Below the pieces are notes generated by a model. It saw nothing but the letters and a program-made list of their open reading frames with translations, was not told the origin of the DNA and ran no database searches. Below, piece by piece: positions 54,687-64,000 of a stretch of DNA of 64,000 nt. Origin of the DNA: Streptomyces sp. NBC_01485 (GTDB lineage: Bacteria; Actinomycetota; Actinomycetes; Streptomycetales; Streptomycetaceae); assembly GCF_036227125.1 (NCBI RefSeq), contig NZ_CP109435.1, positions 2,728,001 to 2,792,000 of the forward strand. Reading direction: 5' to 3'. Both the position numbers and the translations under genes were made by a program. Position 1 is the stretch's first letter, and each line of letters opens with the position of its first letter.

Positions 54687-55862
54687 TCAGTGAGGTATCG
54701 CCGCGGCGAGCAGGTCGACGAAGCTGACGTCCTCGTGCGCGACGCCGAAGACCTCCGCGCGGAGCATCGTGCGCTCGGCCCAGGCGCGGTGCGGCTTCAC
54801 CTCGTTCATCTTGTTCGTGTACTGCGACCGCAGTACACCCCCGCCGCCGCGTTCCGGCCGCAGGATGTCCGCCGCGTCGCTGTACTCCTCGTGACTGACG
54901 ACGGACAGCGCGTGCACCGCCGGCACGTGCGAGGGGTGGATGCAGGTCTTGCCGAGCAGGCCGTTTGCGTGGTCGAGGGAGATCTCGCGCAGCAGCCCGT
55001 CCATGGCGTGCTCGATCAGCCGCTCGCGCAGCTCCACGGCCTGCCCCTCCAGGAAGGGGCTGTGCCGCAGCATCGGCTTGAACATGCGCTCGGGGACCCG
55101 GAAGTACTCCCACACCGGCCCGGTCACCGTGAACCCGGTGCCGTCGGCCCGCCCCAGCATGTTCACCACGTCGGCGATCACGGAGGCGACGATCTGGACG
55201 TCGTAGGCGGTCATGTCGGGCGCCCGGCGCAGCCCGTAGGAGGAGCAGAAGTCGGTCACACCGAGGCGCAGCGCGAGGACCCGGCTGCGGTACTTCTCGA
55301 CGGCGCGGGCGATGCCCTCCAGGGCGTCCACCCGGGACTCCCGGTACATCAGCTCGGGCGTCTCCAGCACGGGCATGCCGAACAGCCGGCGGCCGCTCGC
55401 CGCCTCGGCGCCCGACAGCGCCTCCAGGAAGGGGATGCCCCGCTCCTCGGTGAACTTCGGGAACACGAACCCGCTGAGCAGCTCCGCGGTGGGCCCGAGC
55501 CGCCGGACCAGGTCGGGGATCTGCTCGGGCGTCCGCACCCGGATGAAGAGCAGCGGCAGCACTCCCCCTCGCTCGTCCTCGCGCGCCGCCAGGTCGGCGA
55601 ACTGGCGGACGAGGTTCTCCTCGCCGGCCGCGACGTCCTCGTCGCCGATGGAGTCCTCCAGGCACAGCACCATCGACACCACGCCGCGCCCGGTCTGCTT
55701 GAGGACGTCGTCCGCCAGCCGGGGCCGGGTGGCCGGGCTGTAGAGCGTGGCGCCCAGGGCGGCGGAGAGCAGCCTGGCCGGGGAGTCCCGGTCGAAGACG
55801 CACGGCTCCCGGTGGAACAGGCGCTGCCGCACCTCAGGGGCGAGGTGCCCGAAGTGACGCAT
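54687..55862 (-). CDS. HpcH/HpaI aldolase-citrate lyase (CitE-like) family protein
   Basis: A 391-residue C-C lyase-fold protein that starts the Ter operon. It shows MVLCLEDSIGDEDVAAGEEN, with acidic metal ligands, FVFPKFTEERGI, GMPVLETPELMYRES with the conserved E, and GKTCIHPSHVPAVHALS. These match the CitE-like enzymes of Ter-linked biosynthetic clusters, not the classical citrate lyase. ATG 55862 with GGGGGAG at 5 bp fits better than ATG 55904. Product unknown. Confidence 0.87.
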   Translation of the reverse strand: MRHFGHLAPEVRQRLFHREPCVFDRDSPARLLSAALGATLYSPATRPRLADDVLKQTGRGVVSMVLCLEDSIGDEDVAAGEENLVRQFADLAAREDERGGVLPLLFIRVRTPEQIPDLVRRLGPTAELLSGFVFPKFTEERGIPFLEALSGAEAASGRRLFGMPVLETPELMYRESRVDALEGIARAVEKYRSRVLALRLGVTDFCSSYGLRRAPDMTAYDVQIVASVIADVVNMLGRADGTGFTVTGPVWEYFRVPERMFKPMLRHSPFLEGQAVELRERLIEHAMDGLLREISLDHANGLLGKTCIHPSHVPAVHALSVVSHEEYSDAADILRPERGGGGVLRSQYTNKMNEVKPHRAWAERTMLRAEVFGVAHEDVSFVDLLAAAIPH

Positions 55863-56048
55863 ATATCTCCCCCGTGATGCAAGGTAAGTCTGTGGATTCG
55901 GCAAGAGGTGGCCGGTAATAGTACGTAGGGATCCGTGTCAGAGGTTCCCGTCGGGCATGAACTTCAGGTAACCCGCCCGTGAGAGTTGTCCGGACTCGCC
56001 ATGCACCCCGCGTTGTCGTGAGCAGGACCGAGAAGGCAGGATGACCGC

Positions 56049-56768
56049 ATGACGCACGCGATGCTGAAGGGGTCGAACGTCCCGCTGAGAACCACCACGG
56101 TACGCGCCGTGCTGCGCTGGACCCCCGGGCAGGGGGTCCCGGACGTCGACGCCTCCGCGCTGCTCCTCGGCCTCGACGGTCGGGTGCGCTCCGACGAGGA
56201 CTTCGTCTTCTACAACCAGCCCCGGCATCCGTCCGGGAAGGTGTGGCGACTCGGCAAGAAGCGGGTCGCCGAGGGCCTCACGGACACCATCCAGACAGAT
56301 CTCTCCGGTGTCGAGTCCGGCGTCGGCCAGATTCTGCTGGTCGCCTCGGCGGACGGCGTCCCGTTCGACCGCGTACGTTCCCTCACCATCCTGCTGTACG
56401 ACGCGACGACCGACGGCGAGCCCCTGGCCACCTTCGACATCCGCCCCGAGACGGGCGAGGAGACGGCCCTGATCTGCGGCGAGCTGTACCGGCGCGGCGA
56501 CGGCTGGAAGTTCCGCGCCCTGGGCGAGGGCTACTCCAACGGCCTCAAGGGCCTGGCCACCGACTTCGGCATCTCGGTCGACGAGTCGGAGGAGGCCCAG
56601 CCGACCCCGAGCCTCTCCCAGCCGCTGCCCCCCGAGCAGCCCACGGCCTCCGTCCCCCCACAGCAACCGGCCTACGGCTACCCCGCCAACCTCCCGACCC
56701 ACGGCTACGGCTACCCGGACGGCGCGTTCCGGCTACCTCCGCAGGGCCCACAGTTCGTCGGACGGTGA
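56049..56768 (+). CDS. TerD-family protein with proline-rich tail
   Basis: A 239-residue TerD-like protein. The Ca2+-binding TerD fold is seen in [55 protein letters not shown] and [20 protein letters not shown]. After residue ~185 a Pro/Gln/Tyr-rich tail follows ([15 protein letters not shown]). It is divergent from the lyase operon and probably co-regulated by the 186-bp region between them. Confidence 0.9.
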   Translation: MTHAMLKGSNVPLRTTTVRAVLRWTPGQGVPDVDASALLLGLDGRVRSDEDFVFYNQPRHPSGKVWRLGKKRVAEGLTDTIQTDLSGVESGVGQILLVASADGVPFDRVRSLTILLYDATTDGEPLATFDIRPETGEETALICGELYRRGDGWKFRALGEGYSNGLKGLATDFGISVDESEEAQPTPSLSQPLPPEQPTASVPPQQPAYGYPANLPTHGYGYPDGAFRLPPQGPQFVGR

Positions 56769-56894
56769 GCGACCGGTTTGGCCTTCAGGGGCGCGGGGCT
56801 GTGTCAATATGCGGCTCCGCCGCGTGGGCGCGACCAGCCACAGCGGGCCAGCTGTCGCCACACAACAGAACCCCCACCCCCATAGGCGCAGGCC

Positions 56895-57635
56895 CTAAGA
56901 CTTCTCAGCCTTCGCCTTGTACCCCCGCCCCCACTGCAACCCCCACCCGTACAACCGATCCAACTCGGCCTGAAACCCATACACGAACCGCACCTCACGC
57001 CGCACCATGAGCTCCCCCTTCACGTTCTCGATCATCACCACCGCACAGGACCGCGCCTGCGGGTGCCGCTCGTCGAGGCCTATCTCGATCCGCGGCCCGT
57101 TGCTCGGATACAGCGTGACGATCGCGTGGGTCCGGTCGAACGCCGGCGTCTGGTCGTAGATGTACACGAAGACCAGCAGCCGCTTGATCGCGTCCCGGTG
57201 GTCGAGGTTCACGTACATCGTCTCGCCGGACGCCGACCCGAACCGGTCGTCGCCGCTGAGCTTCACGAACGGCGCCTCGTTGATGTCCCCCAGCAGCCCG
57301 CCCAGCGGCTGTACGACGCCCTTCGTGCCGTCGGCCAGCTCGTAGAGGCAGCCGAGGTCGAGGTCGACGTTCACCATGCTCTGGCTGTGGCCGATGACCT
57401 CCGGGGGCCGCAGCGCCTTGAAGGGGTGGCGCAGCAGACTCTCGCGCTGCGGCCCGCCGATGTCGGACGTCCGCATCCGCCAGGTCAGGTTGACGCGCAG
57501 GTTGCCCGTCGCTGCCCCCTGCTTGGTGAGGGAGACCTGATGATGCCGCTTGGTCAGCTCGATCGCGTTGCTGGCCGCGCTGCCCGAGTCGAACTCGGCC
57601 GTGCGGCTGCCCAGGATCCCGTCGAAGAAGCCCAT
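56895..57635 (-). CDS. TerA-like tellurium-resistance protein
   Basis: A 246-residue protein of the TerD/TerA superfamily: QVSLTKQGAATGNLRVNLTW, MVNVDLDLGCLYELADGTKG, then DRFGSASGETMYVNLDHRDA and LLVFVYIYDQTPAFDRTHAI. It ends with a basic motif (GRGYKAKAEK). ATG 57635 begins MGFFDGILGS. These proteins form membrane-associated Ca2+-dependent complexes with TerC in stress response. Confidence 0.88.
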   Translation of the reverse strand: MGFFDGILGSRTAEFDSGSAASNAIELTKRHHQVSLTKQGAATGNLRVNLTWRMRTSDIGGPQRESLLRHPFKALRPPEVIGHSQSMVNVDLDLGCLYELADGTKGVVQPLGGLLGDINEAPFVKLSGDDRFGSASGETMYVNLDHRDAIKRLLVFVYIYDQTPAFDRTHAIVTLYPSNGPRIEIGLDERHPQARSCAVVMIENVKGELMVRREVRFVYGFQAELDRLYGWGLQWGRGYKAKAEKS

Positions 57636-57744
57636 TCCCGCCCCCAACCTCCACACCGTCCGCCACGAAGTCCGGCGGGGCGGCCGCGGAGGACAGTTTC
57701 CTCACCGGCCGCCCCGCACAGAGCGTTCCTCACTCAGAAGGTGA

Positions 57745-58893
57745 TCACACCCCGGACGAGACCTCAGTCTTCTCGTCCGAGCCCTGGGCTTTTCCCTCGG
57801 CGGCCGCGAGTGCCTTGTTGCGGCGCACGGAGGACCAGAAGGACCAGGCGATCAGGCAGACGCCGACGAGACCGGTGATGACCTCGTGGATCTGGTACTG
57901 GATGGTGACCATGAGGAGCACGGCCAGGGCGCCGATCGCGTAGTGGGCGCCGTGCTCCAGGTAGACGTAGTCGTCCAGGGTGCCCTGGCGGACCAGGTAG
58001 ACGGTCAGCGAACGGACGTACATCGCGCCGATGCCCAGGCCCAGCGCCATCAGGACGATGTCGTTGGTGATGGCGAACGCGCCGATCACACCGTCGAAGG
58101 AGAAGGACGCGTCGAGGACCTCGAGGTAGAGGAACATGAAGAACGCGGCCTTGCCGGCGAGGGCGACCGCCGGGCGCTTCCTGCCGCTGCGCGCCGCCTC
58201 TTCCTCCTCCTCGTGCTCGCGTTCCTCCTCTTCCTCGAGTTTGTCCTCGAAGTAGCCGGAGAGACCGCCGACGACCATGTAGGTGATCAGGCCGGCGATG
58301 CCGGAGAGCAGGACCGTCTCCGCCTTGTCGGCGTGCCCGCCGCCGTGCTGGTGGGCGTGGGCGGCGAAGGTGAAGGAGGTGATCAGCAGGACGACCAGGG
58401 CGATGCAGACCGACAGCATGTCGACCTTGCCGAGCTTGGCGAGCGGGCGCTCGATCCAGCGCAGCCACTGGATGTCACGGTCCTCGAAGATGAAGTCCAG
58501 GAAGATCATCAGCAGGAACATGCCACCGAAGGCGGCGATCGACGGGTGGGCGTCGGTCACCAGTTCCTGGTACTGGTCCTTGTCGTTGAGTGCGAGGTCG
58601 ACCGCGTCGATCGGGCCGATCTTGGCGCTGATGGCGACGATGACGACGGGGAAGACCAGCCGCATGCCGAAGACGGCGATGAGCACACCGACGGTGAGGA
58701 AGATCTTCTGCCAGAAGGCGTTCATCTTCTTCAGGATTCCGGCGTTGACCACCGCGTTGTCGAACGACAGCGAGATCTCGAGGACGGAGAGGATCGCCAC
58801 GATGCCGAAGGCCTCCCACCCCCCGTAGAAGACCGCTGCGACCAGGCCGAGCGCGGTGACCGCGAACGACCAGCCGAAGGTTTTCAGAAGCAC
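57745..58893 (-). CDS. DUF475 / TerC-like membrane protein
   Basis: A 382-residue membrane protein of the TerC superfamily. Both halves carry the acidic family motif: LEISLSFDNAVVNAGI and LEVLDASFSFDGVIGAFAIT. About nine helices surround a Glu-rich loop (DKLEEEEEREHEEEEE) and a His-rich stretch (HAHQHGGGH), fitting metal ions. It probably docks TerD proteins at the membrane or exports metal. GTG 58893 is the start. Confidence 0.9.
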   Translation of the reverse strand: MLLKTFGWSFAVTALGLVAAVFYGGWEAFGIVAILSVLEISLSFDNAVVNAGILKKMNAFWQKIFLTVGVLIAVFGMRLVFPVVIVAISAKIGPIDAVDLALNDKDQYQELVTDAHPSIAAFGGMFLLMIFLDFIFEDRDIQWLRWIERPLAKLGKVDMLSVCIALVVLLITSFTFAAHAHQHGGGHADKAETVLLSGIAGLITYMVVGGLSGYFEDKLEEEEEREHEEEEEAARSGRKRPAVALAGKAAFFMFLYLEVLDASFSFDGVIGAFAITNDIVLMALGLGIGAMYVRSLTVYLVRQGTLDDYVYLEHGAHYAIGALAVLLMVTIQYQIHEVITGLVGVCLIAWSFWSSVRRNKALAAAEGKAQGSDEKTEVSSGV

Positions 58894-58908
58894 TGGCTAC
58901 CCAATCCT

Positions 58909-58946
58909 GTCTGGGGGCACTCCCAGACGAAGTCTGGGGGAGGGTC
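58909..58946. repeat. Streptomyces intergenic palindromic repeat (CCCAGAC-GAA-GTCTGGG)
   Basis: A perfect 7-bp stem with GAA loop, flanked by CTGGGGGCACT and GGGGAGGG. The form is common between Streptomyces genes. Related G/C runs occur at 59694-59720 and 61608-61650. Confidence 0.6.
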
Positions 58947-59076
58947 TCCCCCGCGCCGTACTCGGCTTTACGAAAAGTTGACCTAGCTGAGCAAGTCTAG
59001 AGGCGGCTGCCCCGATGGGCACCGGCACCCCCATACCAGTCGGTAGCGGCACGCGCGCGGGGAGGTCCGGGGCCGG

Positions 59077-59652
59077 CTAGGAGACGTGGACGCCGAAGTC
59101 CAGAGCGATGCCGCGCAGACCGGACGCGTACCCCTGACCCACGGCCCTGAACTTCCACTCGCCCCCGTACCGGTACAGCTCGCCGAAGATCATCGCGGTC
59201 TCGGTCGAGGCGTCCTCGCTGAGGTCGTAGCGGGCGAGTTCCTGGCCGTCGGCCTGGTTGACGACGCGGATGAAGGCGTTGGCGACCTGGCCGAAGGTCT
59301 GGCCGCGCTCGTCCGCCTGATGGATGGAGACCGGGAAGACGATCTTGTCGCACCGGACCGGCACTTTGGCAAGATCGACCAGGAGCGATTCGTCGTCGCC
59401 GTCGCCCTCGCCGGTGAGGTTGTCGCCGGTGTGCTCCACCGAGCCGTCCGGACTCTTGAGCTGGTTGTAGAAGACGAACCACTCGTCCCCCATCACCCGC
59501 CCGCTGTCGCACAGCAGCGCGCTGGCGTCCAGGTCGAAGGGGGCTCCGGTGGTGGAGCGCGCGTCCCAGCCGAGTCCGACCATCACCTGAGTGAGGTTCG
59601 GCGCGGCCTTGGACAGGGAGACATTGCCCCCCTTGGCGAGTGTGACGCCCAT
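59077..59652 (-). CDS. terD: TerD-family stress protein
   Basis: A 191-residue TerD. Start [20 protein letters not shown] is diagnostic. Ca2+-binding acids lie in [12 protein letters not shown] and [18 protein letters not shown], and the end is [28 protein letters not shown] precedes ATG 59652. It is about 75% like the next TerD gene, a tandem duplicate with its own start site 151 bp away. Confidence 0.95.
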   Translation of the reverse strand: MGVTLAKGGNVSLSKAAPNLTQVMVGLGWDARSTTGAPFDLDASALLCDSGRVMGDEWFVFYNQLKSPDGSVEHTGDNLTGEGDGDDESLLVDLAKVPVRCDKIVFPVSIHQADERGQTFGQVANAFIRVVNQADGQELARYDLSEDASTETAMIFGELYRYGGEWKFRAVGQGYASGLRGIALDFGVHVS

Positions 59653-59693
59653 TGCTGGTCCTCCCCTAGGTACTGCTTCTTCGGTTGTCCTGC

Positions 59694-59720
59694 ACTCCCC
59701 CAGAGGGGGGACCCCCAGGC
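59694..59720. repeat. G/C-run hairpin between the two terD genes
   Basis: CTCCCCCAGAGGGGGGACCCCCAG forms overlapping stems of C5/G6. It may terminate the upstream terD transcript in part, giving the two genes different levels. Confidence 0.5.
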
Positions 59721-59803
59721 GCCGCCCGTAAACGGTGCGGCGCCTGACGATCAGACGTTCAGGTGGCTCGGATCCTCGAGGTGACTCGGATCCTTCGGGT
59801 GAC

Positions 59804-60379
59804 TCAGACGTTGACGCCGAAGTCCTGCGCGATGCCGCGCAGGCCCGACGCGTAGCCCTGGCCGATGGCGCGGAACTTCCACTCCGCGCCGTGCCGGTAG
59901 AGCTCGCCGAAGACCATCGCGGTCTCGGTCGACGCGTCCTCACTGAGGTCGTAGCGGGCGATCTCGGCGCCGCCGGCCTGGTTCACGACGCGGATGAACG
60001 CGTTGCGGACCTGGCCGAAGGACTGCTGCCGGTTCTCGGCGTCGTAGATCGACACCGGGAAGACGATCTTGTCGACGTCGGCCGGGACCGTGGCGAGGTT
60101 GACCTTGATCGCCTCGTCGTCGCCCTCGCCCTCACCGGTGGTGTTGTCACCGGTGTGCTCCACGGAGCCGTCGGGGCTCTTGAGGTTGTTGAAGAAGACG
60201 AAGTTGGCGTCACTGGCGACCTTGCCGGCGTTGTTCACCAGCAGTGCGCTGGCGTCCAGGTCGAAGTCCGTGCCGGTCGTGGTGCGCACGTCCCACCCCA
60301 GACCGACGATGACCGCGGTCAGGCCCGGGGCCTCCTTGGTCAGCGATACGTTGCCGCCCTTGCTGAGGCTGACTCCCAC
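59804..60379 (-). CDS. terD: TerD-family stress protein (tandem copy)
   Basis: A 191-residue TerD with [53 protein letters not shown] and [25 protein letters not shown] lies 5 bp before GTG 60379. It is closer to the TerD consensus than its downstream neighbour. It gives general stress tolerance in Streptomyces, with Ca2+ binding known for the family. Confidence 0.95.
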   Translation of the reverse strand: MGVSLSKGGNVSLTKEAPGLTAVIVGLGWDVRTTTGTDFDLDASALLVNNAGKVASDANFVFFNNLKSPDGSVEHTGDNTTGEGEGDDEAIKVNLATVPADVDKIVFPVSIYDAENRQQSFGQVRNAFIRVVNQAGGAEIARYDLSEDASTETAMVFGELYRHGAEWKFRAIGQGYASGLRGIAQDFGVNV

Positions 60380-60500
60380 GAGTCCTCCATTGGTGTCCTG
60401 GGGCGGGGAGCCCCGTGGTGCTCGGATATCGGATCTATCGGATCAACGACTCGATCCTAGTGAGGGGTTCCCGCGCCACGCAGGCCCTGGAACCGAACAA

Positions 60501-60959
60501 TCACAGGGTGTCGAGTGCCGCGACGTACTCGCCGAGGTCGCGCGCGTCCGGCAGCGCGTTGACGACCGTCCAGCGCACGACGCCCTCCTTGTCGATGACG
60601 AAGGTGCCGCGCACCGCGCAGCCCTTGTCCTCGGCGAAGACGCCGTAGGCGCGGGAGACCTCGCCGTGCGGCCAGAAGTCGCTGAGCAGCGGGTACTCCA
60701 GGCCCTCCTGCTCGGCGAAGACGCGCAGGGTGTGGATGGAGTCGTTGGAGACGGCGAGCACCTGGGTGTCGCGGTCGGAGAACTTCGGCAGGTTGTCCCG
60801 CACCTCGCACAGCTCACCGGTGCACACGCCGGTGAAGGCGAAGGGGTAGAAGAGCAGGACGACGTTCTTGCTGCCCCGGAAGTCGGAGAGCCGCACGGCC
60901 CTGCCGTGGTTGTCCTTGAGCTCGAAGTCGGGGGCCTTGTCGCCGACCTGGATCGCCAT
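60501..60959 (-). CDS. ahpE: AhpE-type peroxiredoxin
   Basis: A 152-residue one- or atypical two-cysteine peroxiredoxin. The peroxidatic Cys46 lies in [13 protein letters not shown], with Cys51 five residues on as a possible resolving partner. The arginine of AVRGTFVID fits the family. It reduces peroxides in the cytoplasm with mycothiol/mycoredoxin or thioredoxin as donor in Actinobacteria. AAGGGA is upstream of ATG 60959. Confidence 0.92.
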   Translation of the reverse strand: MAIQVGDKAPDFELKDNHGRAVRLSDFRGSKNVVLLFYPFAFTGVCTGELCEVRDNLPKFSDRDTQVLAVSNDSIHTLRVFAEQEGLEYPLLSDFWPHGEVSRAYGVFAEDKGCAVRGTFVIDKEGVVRWTVVNALPDARDLGEYVAALDTL

Positions 60960-61084
60960 CGCGTGGATGTCCCTTCGGGTGGGGCTGTCTGGGTGACAAC
61001 ACCCTACGCAGCGGGCCCCACAGGACGGCGGACGGGACGACCGGCAGCGCGGCGGCAGGACATGCCTGCGGGCCGGGCCGGATG

Positions 61085-61120
61085 CCGGACGGGCCGACCG
61101 GAGTCGGTCGGCCCGTCCGG
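61085..61120. terminator. Terminator with 16-bp perfect stem
   Basis: Arms 61085-61100 and 61105-61120 pair completely around GAGT. It lies 26 bp past the DUF3052 stop on the minus strand and insulates the peroxiredoxin gene. Confidence 0.85.
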
Positions 61121-61146
61121 TCTGAGACCGGATTACCTCGACGAGG

Positions 61147-61584
61147 TCACTTCTTGGACTTGGCGGCCTTGGGCGTCACCAGCCGACTGCCGCTCCAGTC
61201 CTTGCCCACGCTGACGCTCTTGCTGGCCGACAGGCCCGCGGTCGTCGAGGCTTCGGAGACGTCGCTCGGCTCCACGTATCCCGTCCGGCCGGTCTTCGGC
61301 GTCAGGAGGAGGATCGACCCGCCTTCTTCGATGTACGTGGTGGCGTCCACCAGCGCATCCGTCAGGTCTCCGTCATCGTCGCGGAACCACAGGACCACGG
61401 CGTCGGCGACGTCGTCGTAGTCCTCGTCCACCAGATCGCTGCCGATGACTTCCTCAATGGACTCGCGGAGCTCCTGGTCGACGTCGTCGTCGTAGCCGAT
61501 CTCCTGGACCACCTGCCCGGGCTGGAAACCCAGCCTGACGGCAGGGCTGGTCCGCTCCTCCGCGTGGTCCGCGGTCGCGCTCAC
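61147..61584 (-). CDS. DUF3052 protein
   Basis: A 145-residue acidic protein: [56 protein letters not shown] and a basic C-terminus (TPKAAKSKK). The family is confined to Actinobacteria and usually lies divergently beside aceE. AGGAGG lies 6 bp before GTG 61584. Function unknown. Confidence 0.92.
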   Translation of the reverse strand: MSATADHAEERTSPAVRLGFQPGQVVQEIGYDDDVDQELRESIEEVIGSDLVDEDYDDVADAVVLWFRDDDGDLTDALVDATTYIEEGGSILLLTPKTGRTGYVEPSDVSEASTTAGLSASKSVSVGKDWSGSRLVTPKAAKSKK

Positions 61585-61999
61585 GGGTTGCCTCCTGATC
61601 ATGATTCGGATGGGGGTGCCCCCGGGCCCGTCCAGGGCGTGGGGGAAACTCAGCCACGCGCGTGCGCGAAGCATTGGCCGTAGTCCACACGGGCGGGACG
61701 GATCGCGCAAGTACCCGGCGGTTCGGACCGCCGAAACGGTGACGATCCTGGCCGTGTCGACACAACTCCAGGGATGAGATCCAGACGGAAGGTGACATAC
61801 ACCACACCCATCTGCCCTGTTTGCGTATTTGAGAACCATCCAAGGGTACGAGATTCGAACGGGTGCCGGTTACCTCGGGGTAGAGATGACGTTTGCGGCC
61901 CCTAGGTACACGATGGGGGCTGTGCGGGTCCCCCTCGCCCCCACTGCCCCGCACGGCGCCCTACGGCCCCATACAACCCTCTGACAGGTAAGGAACAGC
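61585..61999. other. Divergent promoter region of DUF3052 and aceE
   Basis: 415 bp without a gene. A Streptomyces-type repeat (GGGGGTGCCCCCGGGCCC, 61615-61632) lies near the DUF3052 side. AT-richer stretches at 61800-61860 are the likely promoter area for aceE; I could not assign reliable -35/-10 boxes. Confidence 0.5.
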
Positions 62000-64000
62000 G
62001 TGGCTTCCGGATCCGATCGCAACCCGATCATCATTGGCGGCCTTCCGAGTCAGGTTCCTGACTTCGATCCCGAGGAAACCCAGGAGTGGCTCGACTCCCT
62101 CGACGCCGCGATCGACGAGCGCGGCCGGGAGCGTGCCCGCTACCTCATGCTGCGCCTGATCGAGCGGGCCCGCGAGAAGCGCGTGGCCGTGCCCGAGATG
62201 CGCAGCACGGACTACGTCAACACCATCCCCACCAGGGCCGAGCCGTTCTTCCCGGGCAACGAGGAGATCGAGCGCCGGATCCTGAACGCGACCCGCTGGA
62301 ACGCGGCCGTGATGGTGTCCAGGGCGCAGCGCCCGGGCATCGGCGTGGGCGGCCACATCGCCACCTTCGCCTCCTCCGCGTCCCTCTACGACGTCGGCTT
62401 CAACCACTTCTTCCGCGGCAAGGACGAGGGCGACGGCGGCGACCAGGTCTTCTTCCAGGGCCACGCCTCGCCGGGCATCTACGCGCGCGCGTTCCTGCTC
62501 GACCGCCTCAGCGAGCAGAACATGGACGCGTTCCGCCAGGAGAAGTCCAAGGCGCCCAACGGCCTGTCCTCGTATCCGCACCCGCGTCTGATGCCGGACT
62601 TCTGGGAGTTCCCGACCGTGTCGATGGGCCTCGGCCCGATCGGCGCGATCTACCAGGCGCGGATGAACCGCTACATGCACGCGCGCGAGATCGCCGACAC
62701 GTCGAAGTCGCATGTGTGGGCGTTCCTCGGCGACGGCGAGATGGACGAGCCGGAGTCGCTCGGCCAGCTCACCATCGCCGCCCGTGAGGGCCTGGACAAC
62801 CTGACCTTCGTCGTCAACTGCAACCTCCAGCGGCTCGACGGGCCGGTGCGCGGCAACGGCAAGGTCATCCAGGAGCTGGAGTCGGTCTTCCGCGGCGCCG
62901 GCTGGAACGTGATCAAGCTGATCTGGGACCGCTCCTGGGACCCGCTGCTCGCCCAGGACCGCGACGGCACCCTGGTCAACCGGATGAACACGACCCCGGA
63001 CGGCCAGTACCAGACCTACGCCACCGAGTCGGGCGCGTACATCCGCGACCACTTCTTCGGCGACGACCAGCGGCTGCGCGCGATGGTCGAGGGCATGACC
63101 GACGACCAGATCCTGCACCTGGGCCGCGGCGGGCACGACCACCGGAAGATCTACGCGGCGTTCAAGGCGGCCGTGGAGCACACCGGCCAGCCGACGGTCA
63201 TCCTGGCCAAGACGGTCAAGGGCTGGACGCTCGGCCCGAACTTCGAGGGCCGCAACGCCACGCACCAGATGAAGAAGCTGACGGTCGCCGACCTCAAGGG
63301 CTTCCGCGACCGGCTGCACCTGCCGATCTCCGACAAGGAGCTGGAGGGCGGCCTCCCGCCGTACTTCCACCCGGGGCGGAACTCGGAAGAGATCCAGTAC
63401 ATGCACGACCGGCGCAAGGGCCTCGGCGGCTACGTCCCGACCCGCGTCGTCCGCTCGAAGCCGCTCGCGCTGCCGGACGAGAAGACGTACGCGAGTGTGA
63501 AGAAAGGTTCGGGTCAGCAGTCCATCGCCACGACCATGGCGTTCGTACGGCTACTCAAGGACCTGATGCGGGACAAGGAGCTCGGCAGGCGGTTCGTGCT
63601 GATCGCGCCGGACGAGTACCGCACGTTCGGCATGGACTCCTTCTTCCCGAGTGCGAAGATCTACAACCCGCTCGGCCAGCAGTACGAGGCCGTGGACCGG
63701 GATCTCCTGCTCGCCTACAAGGAGTCGCCGACCGGTCAGATGCTGCACGACGGCATCTCGGAAGCGGGCTGTACGGCGTCGCTGATCGCGGCGGGCTCGG
63801 CGTACGCCACGCACGGCGAGCCGCTCATCCCGGTCTACGTCTTCTACTCGATGTTCGGTTTCCAGCGCACCGGCGACCAGTTCTGGCAGATGTCGGACCA
63901 GTTGGCGCGCGGTTTCGTGCTGGGCGCGACCGCCGGCCGTACGACCCTGACCGGTGAGGGGCTCCAGCACGCGGACGGCCACTCGCAGTTGCTCGCCTCG
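62000..64000 (+). CDS. aceE: Pyruvate dehydrogenase E1 component, homodimeric type (3' end outside window)
   Basis: AceE decarboxylates pyruvate with thiamine diphosphate and passes the acetyl group to E2. The 667 residues seen include the ThDP motif [18 protein letters not shown] through [12 protein letters not shown] and the [20 protein letters not shown] region with active-site histidines. The family has about 900 residues, so a quarter is missing. AAGGA lies 6 bp ahead of GTG 62000. Essential central-metabolism gene; divergent from DUF3052. Confidence 0.96.
   Translation, partial: MASGSDRNPIIIGGLPSQVPDFDPEETQEWLDSLDAAIDERGRERARYLMLRLIERAREKRVAVPEMRSTDYVNTIPTRAEPFFPGNEEIERRILNATRWNAAVMVSRAQRPGIGVGGHIATFASSASLYDVGFNHFFRGKDEGDGGDQVFFQGHASPGIYARAFLLDRLSEQNMDAFRQEKSKAPNGLSSYPHPRLMPDFWEFPTVSMGLGPIGAIYQARMNRYMHAREIADTSKSHVWAFLGDGEMDEPESLGQLTIAAREGLDNLTFVVNCNLQRLDGPVRGNGKVIQELESVFRGAGWNVIKLIWDRSWDPLLAQDRDGTLVNRMNTTPDGQYQTYATESGAYIRDHFFGDDQRLRAMVEGMTDDQILHLGRGGHDHRKIYAAFKAAVEHTGQPTVILAKTVKGWTLGPNFEGRNATHQMKKLTVADLKGFRDRLHLPISDKELEGGLPPYFHPGRNSEEIQYMHDRRKGLGGYVPTRVVRSKPLALPDEKTYASVKKGSGQQSIATTMAFVRLLKDLMRDKELGRRFVLIAPDEYRTFGMDSFFPSAKIYNPLGQQYEAVDRDLLLAYKESPTGQMLHDGISEAGCTASLIAAGSAYATHGEPLIPVYVFYSMFGFQRTGDQFWQMSDQLARGFVLGATAGRTTLTGEGLQHADGHSQLLAS

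Noticed and set aside
51223..60379. Classical tellurite-resistance operon (terZABCDEF)
   Set aside because: Gene order and the presence of DUF475, CitE-like and PRTase fusion genes fit the broader actinobacterial Ter stress cluster, not the enterobacterial operon; a tellurite-specific role is not supported.

Overview
The window is chromosomal DNA from a high-GC actinomycete, almost certainly a Streptomyces. Evidence: strong third-position G/C bias, frequent GTG starts, and lineage-typical families (AfsA, DUF397/HTH pairs, TerD clusters, DUF3052 next to a single-chain AceE, actinobacterial GT87-PAP2 fusion). No species can be named from sequence alone.

1-13 kb: a partial family-4 glycosyltransferase faces a KstR-type TetR repressor. 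Around it lie a 3Fe-4S ferredoxin, an aldehyde dehydrogenase, an MBL-fold hydrolase, a CYP125-type P450 and a FadA5-type thiolase, i.e. a cholesterol/steroid side-chain oxidation set. Two kinds of operator tie it together: KstR-like boxes at kstR and fadA5, and a second palindrome (TCTGAC-N6-TCAG core) at the aldehyde dehydrogenase, the MBL hydrolase and the P450. The locus is interrupted by mobile-element debris (integrase and IS630 fragments), a gamma-butyrolactone-type afsA plus HAD phosphatase pair with an ARE-like operator, an ECF-transporter scrap, a secreted SLT-fold protein and a DUF1275 protein.

13-16 kb: polymorphic-toxin HINT and DUF397 scraps, a NUDIX / HTH-PLD pair, two overlapping small genes and a DNRLRE-like fragment. 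16-24 kb: acyltransferase 3, a GT87-PAP2 fusion, DUF2330, O-methyltransferase, FHA protein, DUF1992 and a tandem pair of related unknown proteins.

24-35 kb: a TnpB element with a divergent ribbon-helix-helix gene and matching end hairpins, a RibD/DHFR-like reductase, GNAT, a DHA2 exporter fused to a winged helix, a peptidoglycan-binding protein, a HAD phosphatase, a GDT1-family cation exporter under a yybP-ykoY manganese riboswitch, a secreted HNH nuclease, a PhoD-like phosphatase and an APH-fold kinase. 35.7-37.8 kb: an HTH/DUF397 regulatory module bracketed by two inverted ~55-bp hairpin repeats.

38-51 kb: DoxX, DedA, DUF2277, ketopantoate reductase, GNAT, small unknowns, tRNA-Val(UAC), truncated DUF4097, a coiled-coil membrane protein, and an envelope group (amidase, polysaccharide deacetylase-like protein, class A PBP whose transpeptidase lacks the catalytic lysine), then an FmdB zinc ribbon.

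51-60 kb: a Ter stress cluster. An operon of HpcH/CitE-like lyase, a double phosphoribosyltransferase/StiP fusion and a HAD phosphatase lies next to three TerD proteins, a TerA-like protein and a TerC-like DUF475 membrane protein. 60-64 kb: AhpE-type peroxiredoxin, DUF3052 and, divergently, the 5' part of aceE, which runs off the window.
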